NCBI GenBank assembly: GCA_028095005.1 | Contig: CM051463.1 | Location: 78,459,652-78,523,651 of the forward strand | DNA from: Rhynchospora pubera | Taxonomy: Eukaryota > Streptophyta > Magnoliopsida > Poales > Cyperaceae | DNA: 64,000 bases | Direction: 5' to 3' | In this document: one piece after another, positions 1 through 12,700 of the stretch | Layout: every line of letters starts with the position of its first letter | How positions within the stretch are numbered: position 1 is the first letter of the stretch | Position numbers and translations under genes: made by a program | Notes under the pieces: generated by a model | What the model was told of the DNA's origin: nothing | Seen by the model: the letters and a program-made list of their open reading frames with translations, nothing else | Databases searched by the model: none

Positions 1-3000
1 GTCATTCTCTAAGATGTCATTCACCAAATTATTCCAGCTTTTAGAAAGTACCTCTTCAGCAGTGGGCCGGTCTTTGGCATCAAAAGCTAGAAGCCGCTCG
101 AGTAGGCGGAGAGCCATTGGATCAGCTTTCCTAAATTTCTCTGAGAATGGTACTGGTGCTTTCTTCCTCATGCTAGTTAAATATCTTCTTGCCTTCTCAT
201 TTCGTATCTACATATTTAAGAAATATATATTAAATTTATATAAATAAATCTAAGAAATAACAATCAGCACTAGCTGGCACCTTAACTGCAGGCTATTCCT
301 GAATGTTTTGTATGGCCATATAAATCCACCGTCAGTAATTTAGCTTAAGAATTGAGATTGCATGTTGCACCTGAATAGCTTTGGGGTCACACATTACTAG
401 GGTTATGTTAATACTGGCTATATAATGATTAATGTCAGCATTGCATGGGGGGCAATCAGGGTTGGAATTGTGGGTTAGTACCTTTTACTGCATTATGGCT
501 TGATTTGACTTCATACATGGTGTTAGGTCACTTCATTTTGGAGACCCACCTAACACTAATCAAACAAAAGGAACTTTTCATTTCCACCTATGCAAAATCT
601 CGAAATGACACATATTTTCGAGAAACAAAAGGAATTGTCATTGGCGCGATCTCCAGCTGTCTTAAAATAAAAACCTGTAGTACCCTGATATCCCTATCCC
701 TTTTGTGCAGTAAGAAGAAATAGGAAGTTACGGTTGTTGTAGACATTCATTTTTTTTTTCCTCTAAGGTTACATGTGATATTTCCAGATCAAATGATTTC
801 TACCAATGGTATGTTCCCCTAGTTTCTGGGCAAAGCAAGAATCAACCCAACTCAAGTATCATGCAGTCAGTGCAAAATGAAAAAAAAAAAAATGAACAAC
901 AAACCCGTGCTAATGTTTCTGATGAGGGAGTCCCAAGAAGATCTGTTATAAGATCTAGCTGATGAACCACATTTTTCCCAGGAAATAATGGTCTACCAGT
1001 TAAAAGCTCTGCAAATATGCATCCTATGCTCCATATATCAATTGCTGGTGTATACTGTAACATCCAAGGAGCCAAAAACAAGCATTAATTTGAGGATCTT
1101 CATACAGATGCTTCACATGCCACATAAACTCTATGATGTTAAAATGTTATTACCTTGGAGAAAAAGGAACCACACAGTTCAGGTGCACGATACCATCTTG
1201 TTGCTACATAATCCTTTGGCGAAACAAAGAGATTTAGTTTCACAAAAAAAAAAGAGAGAAAACAAAAATAAGGAGAATAATAGAAAACATGATTCAATGA
1301 AATTAATACATACAGTCCAAAATATAGCAGATGGAGCATCATTAAAAGAAGCACGGGCAAGCCCAAAATCACAAATCTTCAGCTTGCAATCGGCATTAGC
1401 TAATATATTCTTCGGCTTCAGATCTCGATGGAACACATTAGCTGCACATGAAGCAAAAAAGAGAACACTAATTTACTTACATATAAGACCTACAATTATC
1501 TTAGGCTGTGTTATAACTTGCATAAATATTGATCTCTTAGTATCACCGTCTTGTTTTATGGAAACCATTTTCACAAGTTTGGAGGTCGCTTTTTCCCTTC
1601 ATCTTTGCTTACAGGGTGATAATTGCAGTATTGAAGACTAAAAGAGTAGCATTTTGCTCATAGAACCCAAGACCAATATCACTTATAACTCTGTTAACTG
1701 TCCAAACATCAATATAACCATACACGACCAGGAAAAAAAAAACCTCTAAAAACAAGTAATCACAAATATAATCCCACAAGCATAATGAAAATCCAATTGC
1801 CTGTTACTTAATAATGTACCTCTCTTTTTTGCTATTTCAAAACGTATGAGAAACAAAGGAGAGCGATATGGGCGTCGTAAGAATTCAAAGAAGAAGGATA
1901 TTTGTGTCATTTTTTCATGTTTTTTAGAGTATAAGACATGTTTCTCGCTTTGCAGGGTACAATGGGTTTTAAATATTTTAAGTACGGACAAGATGGTTCA
2001 GAACAATGTAGCAACTAAAGAATAAAAAGAAATATACTCATACCCTAATTGCAAGCTATATGCATAAAAATTATATAGTAGTTAGTAAAATCAAAATCCA
2101 AATTTAACCTGTGTGGATATATTTGAGAGCCCTCAGCAACTGATAGAGAAAAAATTGCAAATGCTGGGGAGTGAGATCATCATTTGCCTTAATGACTTGG
2201 TGCAAATCTGATTCCATCAGCTCAAAAACAACATAAATGTCCCTGAACTCTCTACGTGAGGGTGGAAGCATGATGTGCTTAATCTCCACAATGTCAGGGT
2301 GGTGCAAAAGTCGGAGCAGCTTGATTTCGCGAAGGATTCTAGTGGCATCAGAGACATGTTCAAAGACGTCATTAATCTTCTTTATGGCAACACGCTGTCC
2401 TGTGCGGGCATCAACTGCAGCTGCAACAACGCCATAGCTGCCCTTGCCAATCACCTCTTGGATCTCATAACGGCTGGCTTCACCGTATTCAGTGAAAAAC
2501 TCCATGTCAAGATGATTCTAGAAGCAAAATGGAAATGAAGTGAGACCAGGGGACAGTGGAGGTAAATGGATGACTATGTATAAGAAATAATAATGAACTT
2601 CTTATATTCTGCCCTCCCCCCCAAAAAAAAAAACCATATGGACCCAAGCGAAAGAAAATACGTCTTGGAGTGGTTTGTCAAGAAAAGAAATGCCACTTCT
2701 TTATGTGTAATGTGACCGAGTATACAACAAGAATTTGTTAAAAAGTGGAATTATAAATGTTAGAATCAGAAAGTAATATTTTGGGCCCTTACAATCTGTA
2801 ACAGCCCTACAATACATCATGTGATATAAAGAAGAACACCTCTAGTACTATGCTCATATAGCAACATTAAAACTAAAAATGTTAAAAAAGCACATATGAC
2901 CCCCCCCCCCCAACACACACACACACATAAAAATAAAAATAAAAAAACGATGAACTTGACGAGAACCCCCAAGATTTAAAACAGCAAAATTGAGATGTAA

Positions 3001-3976
3001 ATCCTAGAGATTTTCAGAAAGAACAGCAAAAGTAAGAGTTTGGAAAGAAAATCAAATTTTTTGAGAAGATACTAAAAGGACATCACCTTCTTCCTAGAAA
3101 TATCTTCAGCTCATACGTACTAGCAAAAGTTCACATGCCATTCACAGGAGCATGGCAGATGAAAAATGGAGAGAGAAAAGGAAAACTCAATTTGGCTCCA
3201 ATAACAGCTAAATAGGAGACTGCTAACACATGGATGTGACCAGCCAACTAGCCCAAAAATAATAATAATGTGAAAATTGAGATCTTAAAAAAATGCACCC
3301 AGCTCAGAATACCTTAGGACAGAGAACCAACTATTTCTTTTAAAGTTAATGATACAGCGAAACTGACAAAGTCAACATGGACCAGCTCAACATTAGAATC
3401 ATTAACTTGAACTAATCAACTCCCTCAATATTAAACAATTTTTTAACAAAAGTAAGATGCTTCACCTGAAATGACAAGGCAACTACACAAATGCTCAAAT
3501 TGCATTTCTCAATCTATCCATTTCCTAATTGGGCAAAATATGATCTTCTACTTCCCTTTATCATGACTTTTCTTTGTGTTTGAAAAAAGGTACCCCTAAC
3601 CCCAGGGAACTAGCTTCCTCCCATTAATGAATAACAGAAACAAAGCACCACTCTTTTAATGAAGGACCGAATCTTAAAACAAAACAACAAAATCAATAAA
3701 GGGAACCTTTCTGTGCGAATCTAAAGGCGTCATCTTTCTCTGAGGAACTCGAATTGTCTTCAGACAAGAGAGATCCAAATCGTCGATGGCTTCTTCTAGG
3801 CCAGCAAGGTCGGCCTCGTCGATGGACTCTTGGAAGTCGTCGCTGCCAGGGGCGACGGAGGAGGAAACGAAAGAGGAAGTGGAGGTGTGAGACTGAGACT
3901 GAGACTGAGAATAGTTGGATCGCCACTTGAACCAGCGCCGCACCCCACCGACTAGGTTGTTGCTGCTTCCCCCCAT
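1..3976 (-). CDS. Group D (TDY) mitogen-activated protein kinase, MPK9-like, 3' end outside window
   Basis: Serine/threonine MAP kinase. Six coding exons can be joined in phase with GT/AG introns: 3976-3707, 2517-2109, 1441-1314, 1213-1154, 1054-905 and 207-52 (391 codons so far); the last visible donor is at 51-50 and the rest lies before base 1. Residues 114-119 form the glycine loop GKGSYG, K136 is the VAIKK lysine, HRDLKPKN is at 231-238, DFG at 251-253 and the activation loop TDY at 269-271, which defines plant group D. The 90-residue first exon is an N-terminal extension beginning MGGSSNN, with a basic patch and an acidic patch. I chose ATG 3976 because the upstream codon that opens the frame is TTG. 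The block EFFTEYGEASRY and all kinase segments are close to plant MPK9-type sequences. The group's long C-terminal tail is not in the window. Confidence 0.93.
2518..3706 (-). other. Long first intron of the MAPK gene
   Basis: Intron between the N-terminal extension exon and the first kinase exon. It contains a poly-C/(CA)n microsatellite at about 2900-2928 and A-rich tracts. No coding segment was recognised in it. Confidence 0.75.
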
Positions 3977-6223
3977 ACAATACAAACAAGGGCGTAATGG
4001 TCAGAGCTGATTTTATCTCGTCGCCGCCAGTAGCGATCGCAGCATTGGTAGACTAGATAGGAATAGATACTAGATAGAGAAGCGCTTCCGTCTTCTTAGG
4101 AGTGTGTGAAGGATGGATAACTGGATTGGATTGGGAAGTTGAAAGGGGACAGCTGTTTGATACTTCTTCTAAATTTTTTTCCTTTTTTTATTTTACTCTC
4201 TCTGGGGACGTTTGGATGGAGTTGGAATAAGAGGAAATTGCAAATCAGAATTTCATATGCCAAATTTATTATAAACAATTCAAACTCTTCACAAAGTTAC
4301 ACACTTTTCTATAAATTTATACCTAGAATTGCAAATTCTTCAAATTCCTACAACATTCAAACGGTCCCTTTATGTTTAGATTGATTGAATTTTCTTTGGT
4401 TGATTGATAAAGTTTCTTTGTTTGTTTGTTTTCGTGGCGTAGATAGTTTTCTATTCTACTATTGAGATCGGCGCCTTTTTTTTATTTATTTAATTATTAA
4501 TTATTTGAGGGAAAGCAATCAAAGCATGATGGGATGAGTGGATTTTTGACACTGGAAAGTGGAAATGTCGGGAGATCCAATCAAAGGGCTGTTAAAGATC
4601 TCCCAAGTGTCCTTTCTCTCCTTTATCTTTTGAATATTGCAATTTGCAAACCATAGTTATGTCTATTGTCCTTGACTCCTTTCCATTTTTAGTTTAATTT
4701 ATTTTTATTAAACTTTTAAAAAACATCGTTTTCCGAAAATAACGATATTTTCTAGTCAACTTCACGAACGTCACAAAAAAAACGATCAAATAACATAACG
4801 CGTCATTTACGTTTTTTCGTCAATTAAACATAAAAATATTATTTTTTCGCCGATTAGATGTGTGCAATATCATAGTGTATTTAGTACATATCATAAATAA
4901 AATGCTTAGAGATATTCATATCGTGTACCACTGCCTCTCTAAGTACAATATCGTGTACCAATCGTCCATATAAATGTAGTACTATACACAAGAATACATA
5001 TGAGTTTACACAAATGTTCGCATATACACACTTTTTTTCACCGAAAAAATACCGCACCATTAAATCAACTCCGGACCGTCATACCAAAAAAATGCATTTT
5101 AAAAATTTGATTTTTATAGTTTATTTTCTATTTACCATCTCTTTCCTTCTTTATCTTATTTTCAGTTGTCAAATAAACATAGGTACCGAGATATACATTT
5201 TAAATTTATATTATGTTATACTTTAATTCTACTCGCAACTCATAACCAAGTAACTATTTGTGATTAAGATTAAATTGCCAAGTTTTATGTACGATATTTA
5301 AAATTTTTATTGACAGATCAAACAAATGAATAGTTATTTTCTTAAGCTCCGTACATCCATTTTGTAAACCATCACTATTTATTTCGATCTCTTGCAGGAA
5401 CTAGTACAAAAATTTTGTCGATAGCTTATTTTATGAAAAATACATTATTTTTTTTTCTCGAAAGGATTATGTAATTTCAGCAACATTAGTTAATCAAGTT
5501 CCCCAAGGAACAAAAGGATATGACGAGAAATTCAAGTCCTTCAACAAATAAATTCTGTTACCTTTTCAGAATAACTTTTTTGAGAATAACAAGATCTAGT
5601 ACTGATAATATTATAAAAAAGATTGTAAAAAGGGACACTCAAGATGCAAAACAAATTTTTTATTTAAAAAAAAAAAGAATAAAAAGAAAAGAATTCGTTG
5701 TTGATTCTGTACTCCCCTTTTTTACTTTTTATTTTACTTCTCTCTCATGATACTTTTCCACCGACCCATTATTTATTCTTTTCTTTTTGCAAGTTAAAGG
5801 ATACTAGTACTGTAGCGACGGCGATTCTACGAAGCGCAGAAAAATCAATATTCAATTGGTGTTGAAAATTGTAGCCTAGTCGGCGACGTGGCAGCTATGG
5901 TACTCGATAAATTAAAAAAAGAAAAGAGATAAATCTAGCGTGTGCGGAAAGGGAGTGAAATGGACAGAAATGGTGAACGCGTCAAAATTCAACACAGGCC
6001 CATAGAGTTTGAATAATAATAGATAAGTACCCCACTGGAGGGGCAGCCACATGCGCATCCCTGGTCGACTGCCACGCAACGCTCTGGTCTGGTGTACAAC
6101 AACTTTGATTGGTTACATTGACAGTTCAGGTTTATCAATTAAGTCCTCTTCTTTTGTCAAATTACACGTGGGGAATGTGAATGTGACGACAAGATTCTTT
6201 TGATTCATTTTGTTTTACATTAG
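3977..6223. other. MAPK upstream region and AT-rich intergenic DNA
   Basis: About 110 bp next to the MAPK start (to about 4090) is GC-richer and probably holds its 5' UTR and promoter. Apart from the short inverted-repeat element at 4205-4368 the rest is low-complexity AT-rich sequence with no gene that I can support. Confidence 0.5.
4205..4368. mobile_element. MITE, family A copy 1
   Basis: A short element whose ends are inverted repeats of GGGACCGTTTGAATG (left end GGGACGTTTGGATGG). The interior matches the element at 7616-7783, including the shared block CAAACTCTTCACAAAGTTAC. The flanking duplication is not clear at this copy. Confidence 0.7.
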
Positions 6224-6432
6224 GGGTGTGTTTGGAACTTGCACGAACAAGGGACGAATAAGGCAGCCACGAACAGCGCCTAGTTCGCGCCTAGTTCGTA
6301 AAAATCGGGGGTTTAGGAATAAGGAAGAAGTTCACGAACTACGACTGTTCATGGGTTGTTTGGTTCGTGCGAACAGTGCTAGTTCGCGAACTAGCTGTTC
6401 GTCCCTTGTTCGCGTCTCTTCCAAACACACCC
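6224..6432. mobile_element. MITE, family B copy 1
   Basis: A 209 bp element bounded by inverted GGGTGTGTTTGG, filled with inverted GTTCGTG/CACGAAC-like blocks (GAACAAGGGAC near both ends). A second copy of nearly equal length lies at 47660-47869. It has no coding capacity. Confidence 0.75.
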
Positions 6433-7615
6433 TGAAGATCATCACGGATATGTATCGTAATTATGTCTATGATCCAATTGTATGCATGCACTTTAATTTC
6501 GTAAAATAGTAGAAATATATGATTGTTATGGATAAATAGAGAAATAAAATAATTGATATTATTATTTTTTATATAGAATAGTATACGTAAGACAATAAAG
6601 ATAGGTGGCTCAATTTACTAACAATACACGTGCATATTTTTCAAAAATAAATAAACTATTTATTTGTCCGGCAACTCAGCACAAAATTTATTTTCAATTT
6701 AGATGGAAATCCAAAAATATATTATATTTTTGTCTGCCGATTGATATCCAACCATAAATCAACTCGATCAAATGTCACAAAAAACAATATACACGCTAGA
6801 TCTAGAAGTTTAACACTCTTTGGGGCGTCAGATTTCATCTTAGAAAAGGTGTTAATAATACATGTAAACAATTTGTTTGTTAAGATTTTTTAAGCATAGG
6901 TTTGTTTTAATCATGGTTGGTGCTATTTCGAAACATTACAGGTCAACTTTAATAAATCTTTCCAGGTCCATAATTACCCCTGTCCAGTCCTGTCACCATT
7001 CATCATTTATTCTCGTTCTTATTATTCCCAATAGGCCAATAATATTATTAGTGGCAAGTGGGTTGTGTACTTGTGTTCCTTCTGCTGTGATTATATCTAA
7101 TTTAAATATTCACCTACTGCCCGTGCCAATAAAGATGAAAATTAATCGGGATATTCATCGTATTCAAATTCTACGTTTTTTTCTTCTCTAATAATAAGGC
7201 CCATAGATAGTTATTAAGGTCTTGAATCTAAATTGGGCTGACCCAGTTTGTACTAGGCCAGAGGGTCACATTTTGGGGCTGTTGGATTGAGATGCTCTCT
7301 TCGTGCCTAGAGCTGCGTAACGTCTAAAACGACCACGAAAACGATCGATTTCGTTAACCGTTTCATTTTAAAATGAAATCGATCATCCATTTACGTTAAC
7401 CGTTTCGTATTGGACGATTCGTCGGTCGAAACTACAAAAATACGCATGGACAAAACCGTTTCAAGCTTTCGTTAGCCGTTTTGTTTTTTTAACGCAACAA
7501 AAAAACTTTAACCGTTTCGTTTCGTTTCGTTTCACGTGCCCATCTTTTCTTGTTTTTACAGTTTTTGAGTGCTTAATAATTAATACAGAAAAACTTTGAC
7601 AGAGATACTATTATA
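6433..7615. other. AT-rich intergenic stretch
   Basis: No gene was found. The segment about 6535-6830 resembles 47105-47340: both carry an arrangement like TGATATCCAACCATAAATCA followed by a TCGATC block, so this is part of an unnamed dispersed repeat. 7300-7550 has CGTTTCGT/AACCGTTTC repeats. Confidence 0.4.
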
Positions 7616-7783
7616 GGGGCCGTTTGAATGTGTCCGGAATTTGCAAGAATAGCAAATTCTAGGCATAAATTTATTATAAACAATCCAAACTCTTCACAAA
7701 GTTACACATTTTCCAATAAATTTATGCCTAGGAATAGAAAATTCTTCAAATTTCGCAAATTCCTAAGCTATCCAAACGGCCCC
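7616..7783. mobile_element. MITE, family A copy 2
   Basis: A 168 bp element with terminal inverted repeats GGGGCCGTTTG, flanked on both sides by ATA, homologous to 4205-4368. The internal palindromic pair CATAAATTTATT / AATAAATTTATG gives it a foldback structure. Confidence 0.78.
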
Positions 7784-7859
7784 ATAGAAAGGAGAGACGG
7801 AGATAACACATTCGTCAGTTCGACAGATTGGCAATTTTTTTAGTTTATATTATTATATA

Positions 7860-8263
7860 GAGGATTGCTAAAATGCTATGCATAGCACGGATGGCCTTCG
7901 TGCTACGGATTCGTTCTTACATCTCATGCTTCAAACAACCGATCCAAACCGTTCATTATCTTCTTCATATTAAAATCTCATTAGAAACCAAAGTTTACAT
8001 TTTTTTAAATTTTTTTACTATTTTTCTCAGATTTTTTAAAATACTTAATCTAATAAATTTTGGACCCTTCAATAACAGTGATTTTCAAAAATCTGAGAAA
8101 AATAGTAAAAAAATTAAAAAAAATGTAAAATTTGGTTTCTAATAAGATTTCAATATGTAGAAGATAATGAACGGTTTGGATCGGTTGTTTGAAGAATGAA
8201 ATGCAAGAACGAATCCGTAGCACGAAGGCCATCCGTGCTATGCATAGCATTTTAGCAATCCTC
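7860..8263. mobile_element. Foldback Mutator-type MITE with 10 bp TSD
   Basis: A 404 bp element consisting almost entirely of two long inverted arms (roughly 180 bp each) beginning GAGGATTGCTAAAATGC. It is flanked by a perfect 10 bp direct repeat TTATTATATA at 7850-7859 and 8264-8273. Long terminal inverted repeats with a 9-11 bp duplication are the signature of the Mutator superfamily. It has no transposase. Confidence 0.82.
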
Positions 8264-8273
8264 TTATTATATA

Positions 8274-9741
8274 TTAATTTCTTCCATGTTTTCACGGATG
8301 ATTACATCTATTTTACTTTTATAATATAACATCAAACATCTCTTTCTAGTGCTGATGAAAATTGGAAACCAAGTTCCTTCCTGCCTGGACTCGAAAGTTG
8401 AGGTGAGTGCGATTCTCTTTTGCATCAAGAAAATTTACAGGGTGCATCTGTGACATTGGTGTTGAAATAACCGAGAAGGGATATCGTGAATTCAATTTTT
8501 TCTTTCATACACAAAATTACTTCTAACAAAATCATTCATTAAATCTGAAGTAGGTTTATGTTCCATCTACCTTAACAATAAAAAAATATATATCAAAATT
8601 TGATTGATATTCCCCGTCTGACTATGCTAAACTGTTGCCGAGTTCAATCATGCTCCCAGCAAAGATAAACAGTACAATCCAAATTGGGTGAAATCTGCCC
8701 TTTAATTCAATTATCCATCAACTAGAGAAAGTTTGATTTAGTTAGGGAAACATTGTACGAACTAGAAGAACAAACAACAATTTCATAAATCAGTATTGGT
8801 TCTGAAATGTGATGACAAACTTGAACAAAATAACCTTAACAAGATCAAAAGAAGTATTTAAGAACCATAAGAAAATAACAAAACATCAATTGGAAAGATG
8901 ACTGACACAACAATGCAAGTTGATGATTTAACCAACACAAGTACTGCAGAATTCAAGTCGCGATCTTAAAAGCAAAATGGAATGGTTCTTAAATACTACT
9001 GCAGAATTCAAGCCACGGTCTGAAAAGAAATGAATGAAGCTTTTTTATGAGTTGTTTACAACATTAATGCCCCTTGAGGCGACCGTGTATCAGGTTCGGG
9101 GCTTTCAAGTTCCATGTTGCATCAAGTATAGTTATAGACCAGTAAGAATTGATTCTACGTTTTTAGAAAACATCAGGTTACCAGAATTTGCTTTTTTTTT
9201 TCAACTTGACTCTTAAAAGGAAAAAAAAATGATAAATAGCAGTTGCAATGCCAATCCTATTGCTCTTCCACCATGACCACTACAACAAATTATTGTTTGT
9301 ACTGGCACTCTTTTGGTAGAACCAGGACAAGAATGCATACTACTTACTGGTATGCAAACATCAACCAAAGCATGCACATTAGTGACCATTAGTACCAACT
9401 CGGAAAATACTTAATTAAAGAGCTTTTTCTACACTTAATAGGACCAATAAGGGAAAAAAAGTAAGCATTGAAGAAAAGTTATGGCAAATCCTCACAAATT
9501 AATTTATGACTATTTTGCTGTAATGTTATATATAGTTTGACCTTTTTTTTTATCTATACCTACAATTTAGAATTCAATATGAATTCAATTTCAAAAGAAC
9601 TAAAGGATGCAAATATGCATCTCAATCACGCACCTTTGTGCAAGCGAATGAGGATCCCCTCAAATGCAAAATCACTACTTCCAATCTTACAATATCCATT
9701 GAAAGCATCAGGAAAAAAATTATTTAATACCCAAAATGGCC
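8274..9741. other. Intergenic stretch downstream of aspartate oxidase
   Basis: AT-rich DNA on the 3' side of the aspartate oxidase gene; it will include that gene's 3' UTR next to 9741. No other gene or structured repeat was recognised. Confidence 0.4.
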
Positions 9742-12700
9742 TCAGCACTGAAGCTGCTTGTGCAGCTGCTGGGTACTCCATGTCAGCTTTGGAAGAGCTG
9801 CTGGGAAAATAATAGTAGGCTTCCTCTCACTTTCCTCCAAATAAGGGAAGTCCTCAGTGAAATGTAATCCACGGCTTTCTTGCCTTGACAAGGCACTCTC
9901 AACCACTAATCTGGCACAACAAAACAAATTTCTCATCTCACATGCCTCCAACCCAACCATAGTTGGCTTCCAACCCCTCCTGAAAACATAATCCTCCCAT
10001 TCTCTCTCCAAATCTTTAATTTTCCATTCAGCCATCTTGAGCCGATTTGTGGAACGCACTATGCCAACATACTCCCACATAACAGATTGGAGCTCCAGTC
10101 TAATATCTCTTGTCCTTTTGCTTATTTTATCTATTGTGTTGTCTTTAAGAATTAGTGGTGCTACTGGCCGGGCCCACCTGATTGAGCAGTCAGGGTTAAT
10201 GCTTGTTCTCTCCATACACTTGATTGAAGGTTTTACTGCTCGTCTAGCAAATACTAAGGCTTCAAGTAGTGAGTTACTTGCAAGACGGTTTGCACCATGA
10301 AGGCCGGTACAGGCTACTTCACCAGCCACATAGAGACCTCTTATGTTGGTCTCACCTTCTAACCCAGCTCGAACCCCACCACACATGTAGTGGGCAGCTG
10401 GTACGACTGGTATAGGCTCACTTGTTATGTCAAGATCGTATTTGAGACACTCGGCAGCTATGTTAGGGAAATGAGCCAGGATCTTTTCTCTCTGCTTGTG
10501 ACTTATGTCTAGCAATACATACTTCTCACCATGCTTTTTTAGTTGGTCATCAATGCTTCTAGCAACGATGTCCCTTGGGGCCAATTCAGCTCTTTCATCA
10601 TATGATGGCATAAATCTCTGCATCGATTGGTTATATAGGATGCCACCATCTCCTCTGACGGCTTCTGTTATGAGAAATGCATTCTCTCTTCTCTTGGCCG
10701 GTTTCAGCGGGAGGCCTTCGTCAGCTAAGGCTGTTGGATGGAACTGCACAAATCTGCATAAATCACATGTTAGACACGAATTTATAAAGAAGCACATGCT
10801 CTCCAATTATTGATTTGTTTATTATTTACTACTGTTATTTATGCCATTGTATCAGGGGATGGTATTAGGGTTTGGAAACTTACTCCATGTTAGATATCAC
10901 AGCATGAGCACGGTGGGCCATCGCAACACCATCCCCAGTAGCAACCTGAATTAATCATGTTACACATAAACACATTATGAAAAAAATATACCAAACTTGA
11001 TAGTAAATTAGAACGTAAAAAGAAGTAAATTTGCCTACAGGAGGGTTAGTTGTTGTCGGGTAGATGTGTCCAGCTCCGCCAGATGCAAGCAAAGTCACTT
11101 TTGAGATGAACCGAATTATCTGAATTTTGCAAAGAAGTAAAAGATTACCTTAGAATGAAATTGACCTTAAGGAAGAAACTGGCACTGAATAAAAGAAGAG
11201 AGAAAAAATGTGGTGGGATATTTTTACAATAGAATTATTTCACAATATTGACAATATATCTTTCGGATCAATCCATAAAACCATGAAACCAAAGAAGTAA
11301 GTTTATAGGTCCATTCTTGGATACAAAAATAGCCTGGCTATCAAGTTTTGTATAATTTGAATCTCATTTGATGAAGCGTCAATGATTATTAAATTAAAAA
11401 AAAGCACACACACACACACACACAAAGTTCCAAACATCATTCATAAAAACTAAAAAAAAGTGCACCGAGTCTCATCAAGATTGTTAACAATATCACGGAT
11501 GGTTCCTAACCCAAAAGAGAGAATAAAATAAAATAAAATAAAGAGAATTAAAAAAAAAATCAAAATACCTTTTGAGTTTCTGTGTTGAATACATCAACTC
11601 CATGGCAGTTTATTCCATTTTTATCCTAGACAAACAAAAAATGTGAGAAACTTTTTGTTGCATGGCTACTTCAAAGTTAGCAAGAACATAGAACAAACAA
11701 CTGCGAAGAGAATTGCTCACATACAAGTATGACCTATTTATATGAAATAAAGTTTTCTAAGAAGTATTAGAAAAGGTCTCTGCAACTAGTAGTGGGAACA
11801 TATACAAACATAAAAAAATGATTAATTAAAGAATCAGTGAAAATTTTATAGAGCCAATAATATTTATATTGAATCAAATATGAAAGTCATGCCAGGAGAA
11901 GAAATCGTTTCTATAAACAAAAAGGAGGAAAAGCAAAATGAACAAACCTGAGAAGTGAGCAGGTCAATGGCAAAATGGTGGCCGAAGAGGGAGATATTAG
12001 GGTCATTATCAACTGCTTGTAACAGAGCCCGTTCAATCTCTCGGCCAGTCATGTCGGCTGAATGAACAATTCTATTGTGAGAGTGACCCCCTTCCCTTGC
12101 CAGATGCAACCTCCCATCTTCGCCATGGTCAAATGATGCACCCATGGCTATCAGCTCCTTCACACGTTCAGGGCCTTCTGTGCACACCACCTGGACCAAT
12201 CAGGTGTCAGTGTTAGCAATGAGTGGCAGTGAATTGATTGACCTGACTTACCCCATTAATATATCGAGTTAGCTCAAGTGGGATTGACCAATAGGTAGAA
12301 ATTTCCATATTGTGAACTGACTGCTGGTTTTGAATATTGTTTGATGTTGTTCTTTTCTATATTTCTTAACAAATGATATTGGGCTATTGGGAGTTGGCCA
12401 TTTTATTTGCTGGGTCAGGCTAGTTCTGAAGCTAAACATATGACAGGTTGAGAAATTGTGAACCATACTCAAAACCATTTAACCCAGGAGTGGGCCTGAG
12501 ACAAGCTCGTGATTTAACACTTGTAGATTGACATCCAAACAACAAATTCTAAAATAAAATCAGTATATCAGAAACTTGTACAGCATTGGCTACTGCATGA
12601 TAGCTTATATCTCCCAAGAATTAAAGAAGACTGATACTCGATTAATATGCAAAAGGACAGAGAACCACAACTAAACAAAAAGAGGCCAAGTAGGACCATA

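Noticed and set aside
988..1641. 217-codon plus-strand open frame
   Set aside because: It runs antisense across MAPK exons and introns; the minus-strand gene fully explains the sequence.
2895..2930. Functional significance of the poly-C/(CA)n run, and of the poly-C run at 43888 and (CA)n at 11405
   Set aside because: Ordinary microsatellites within introns.
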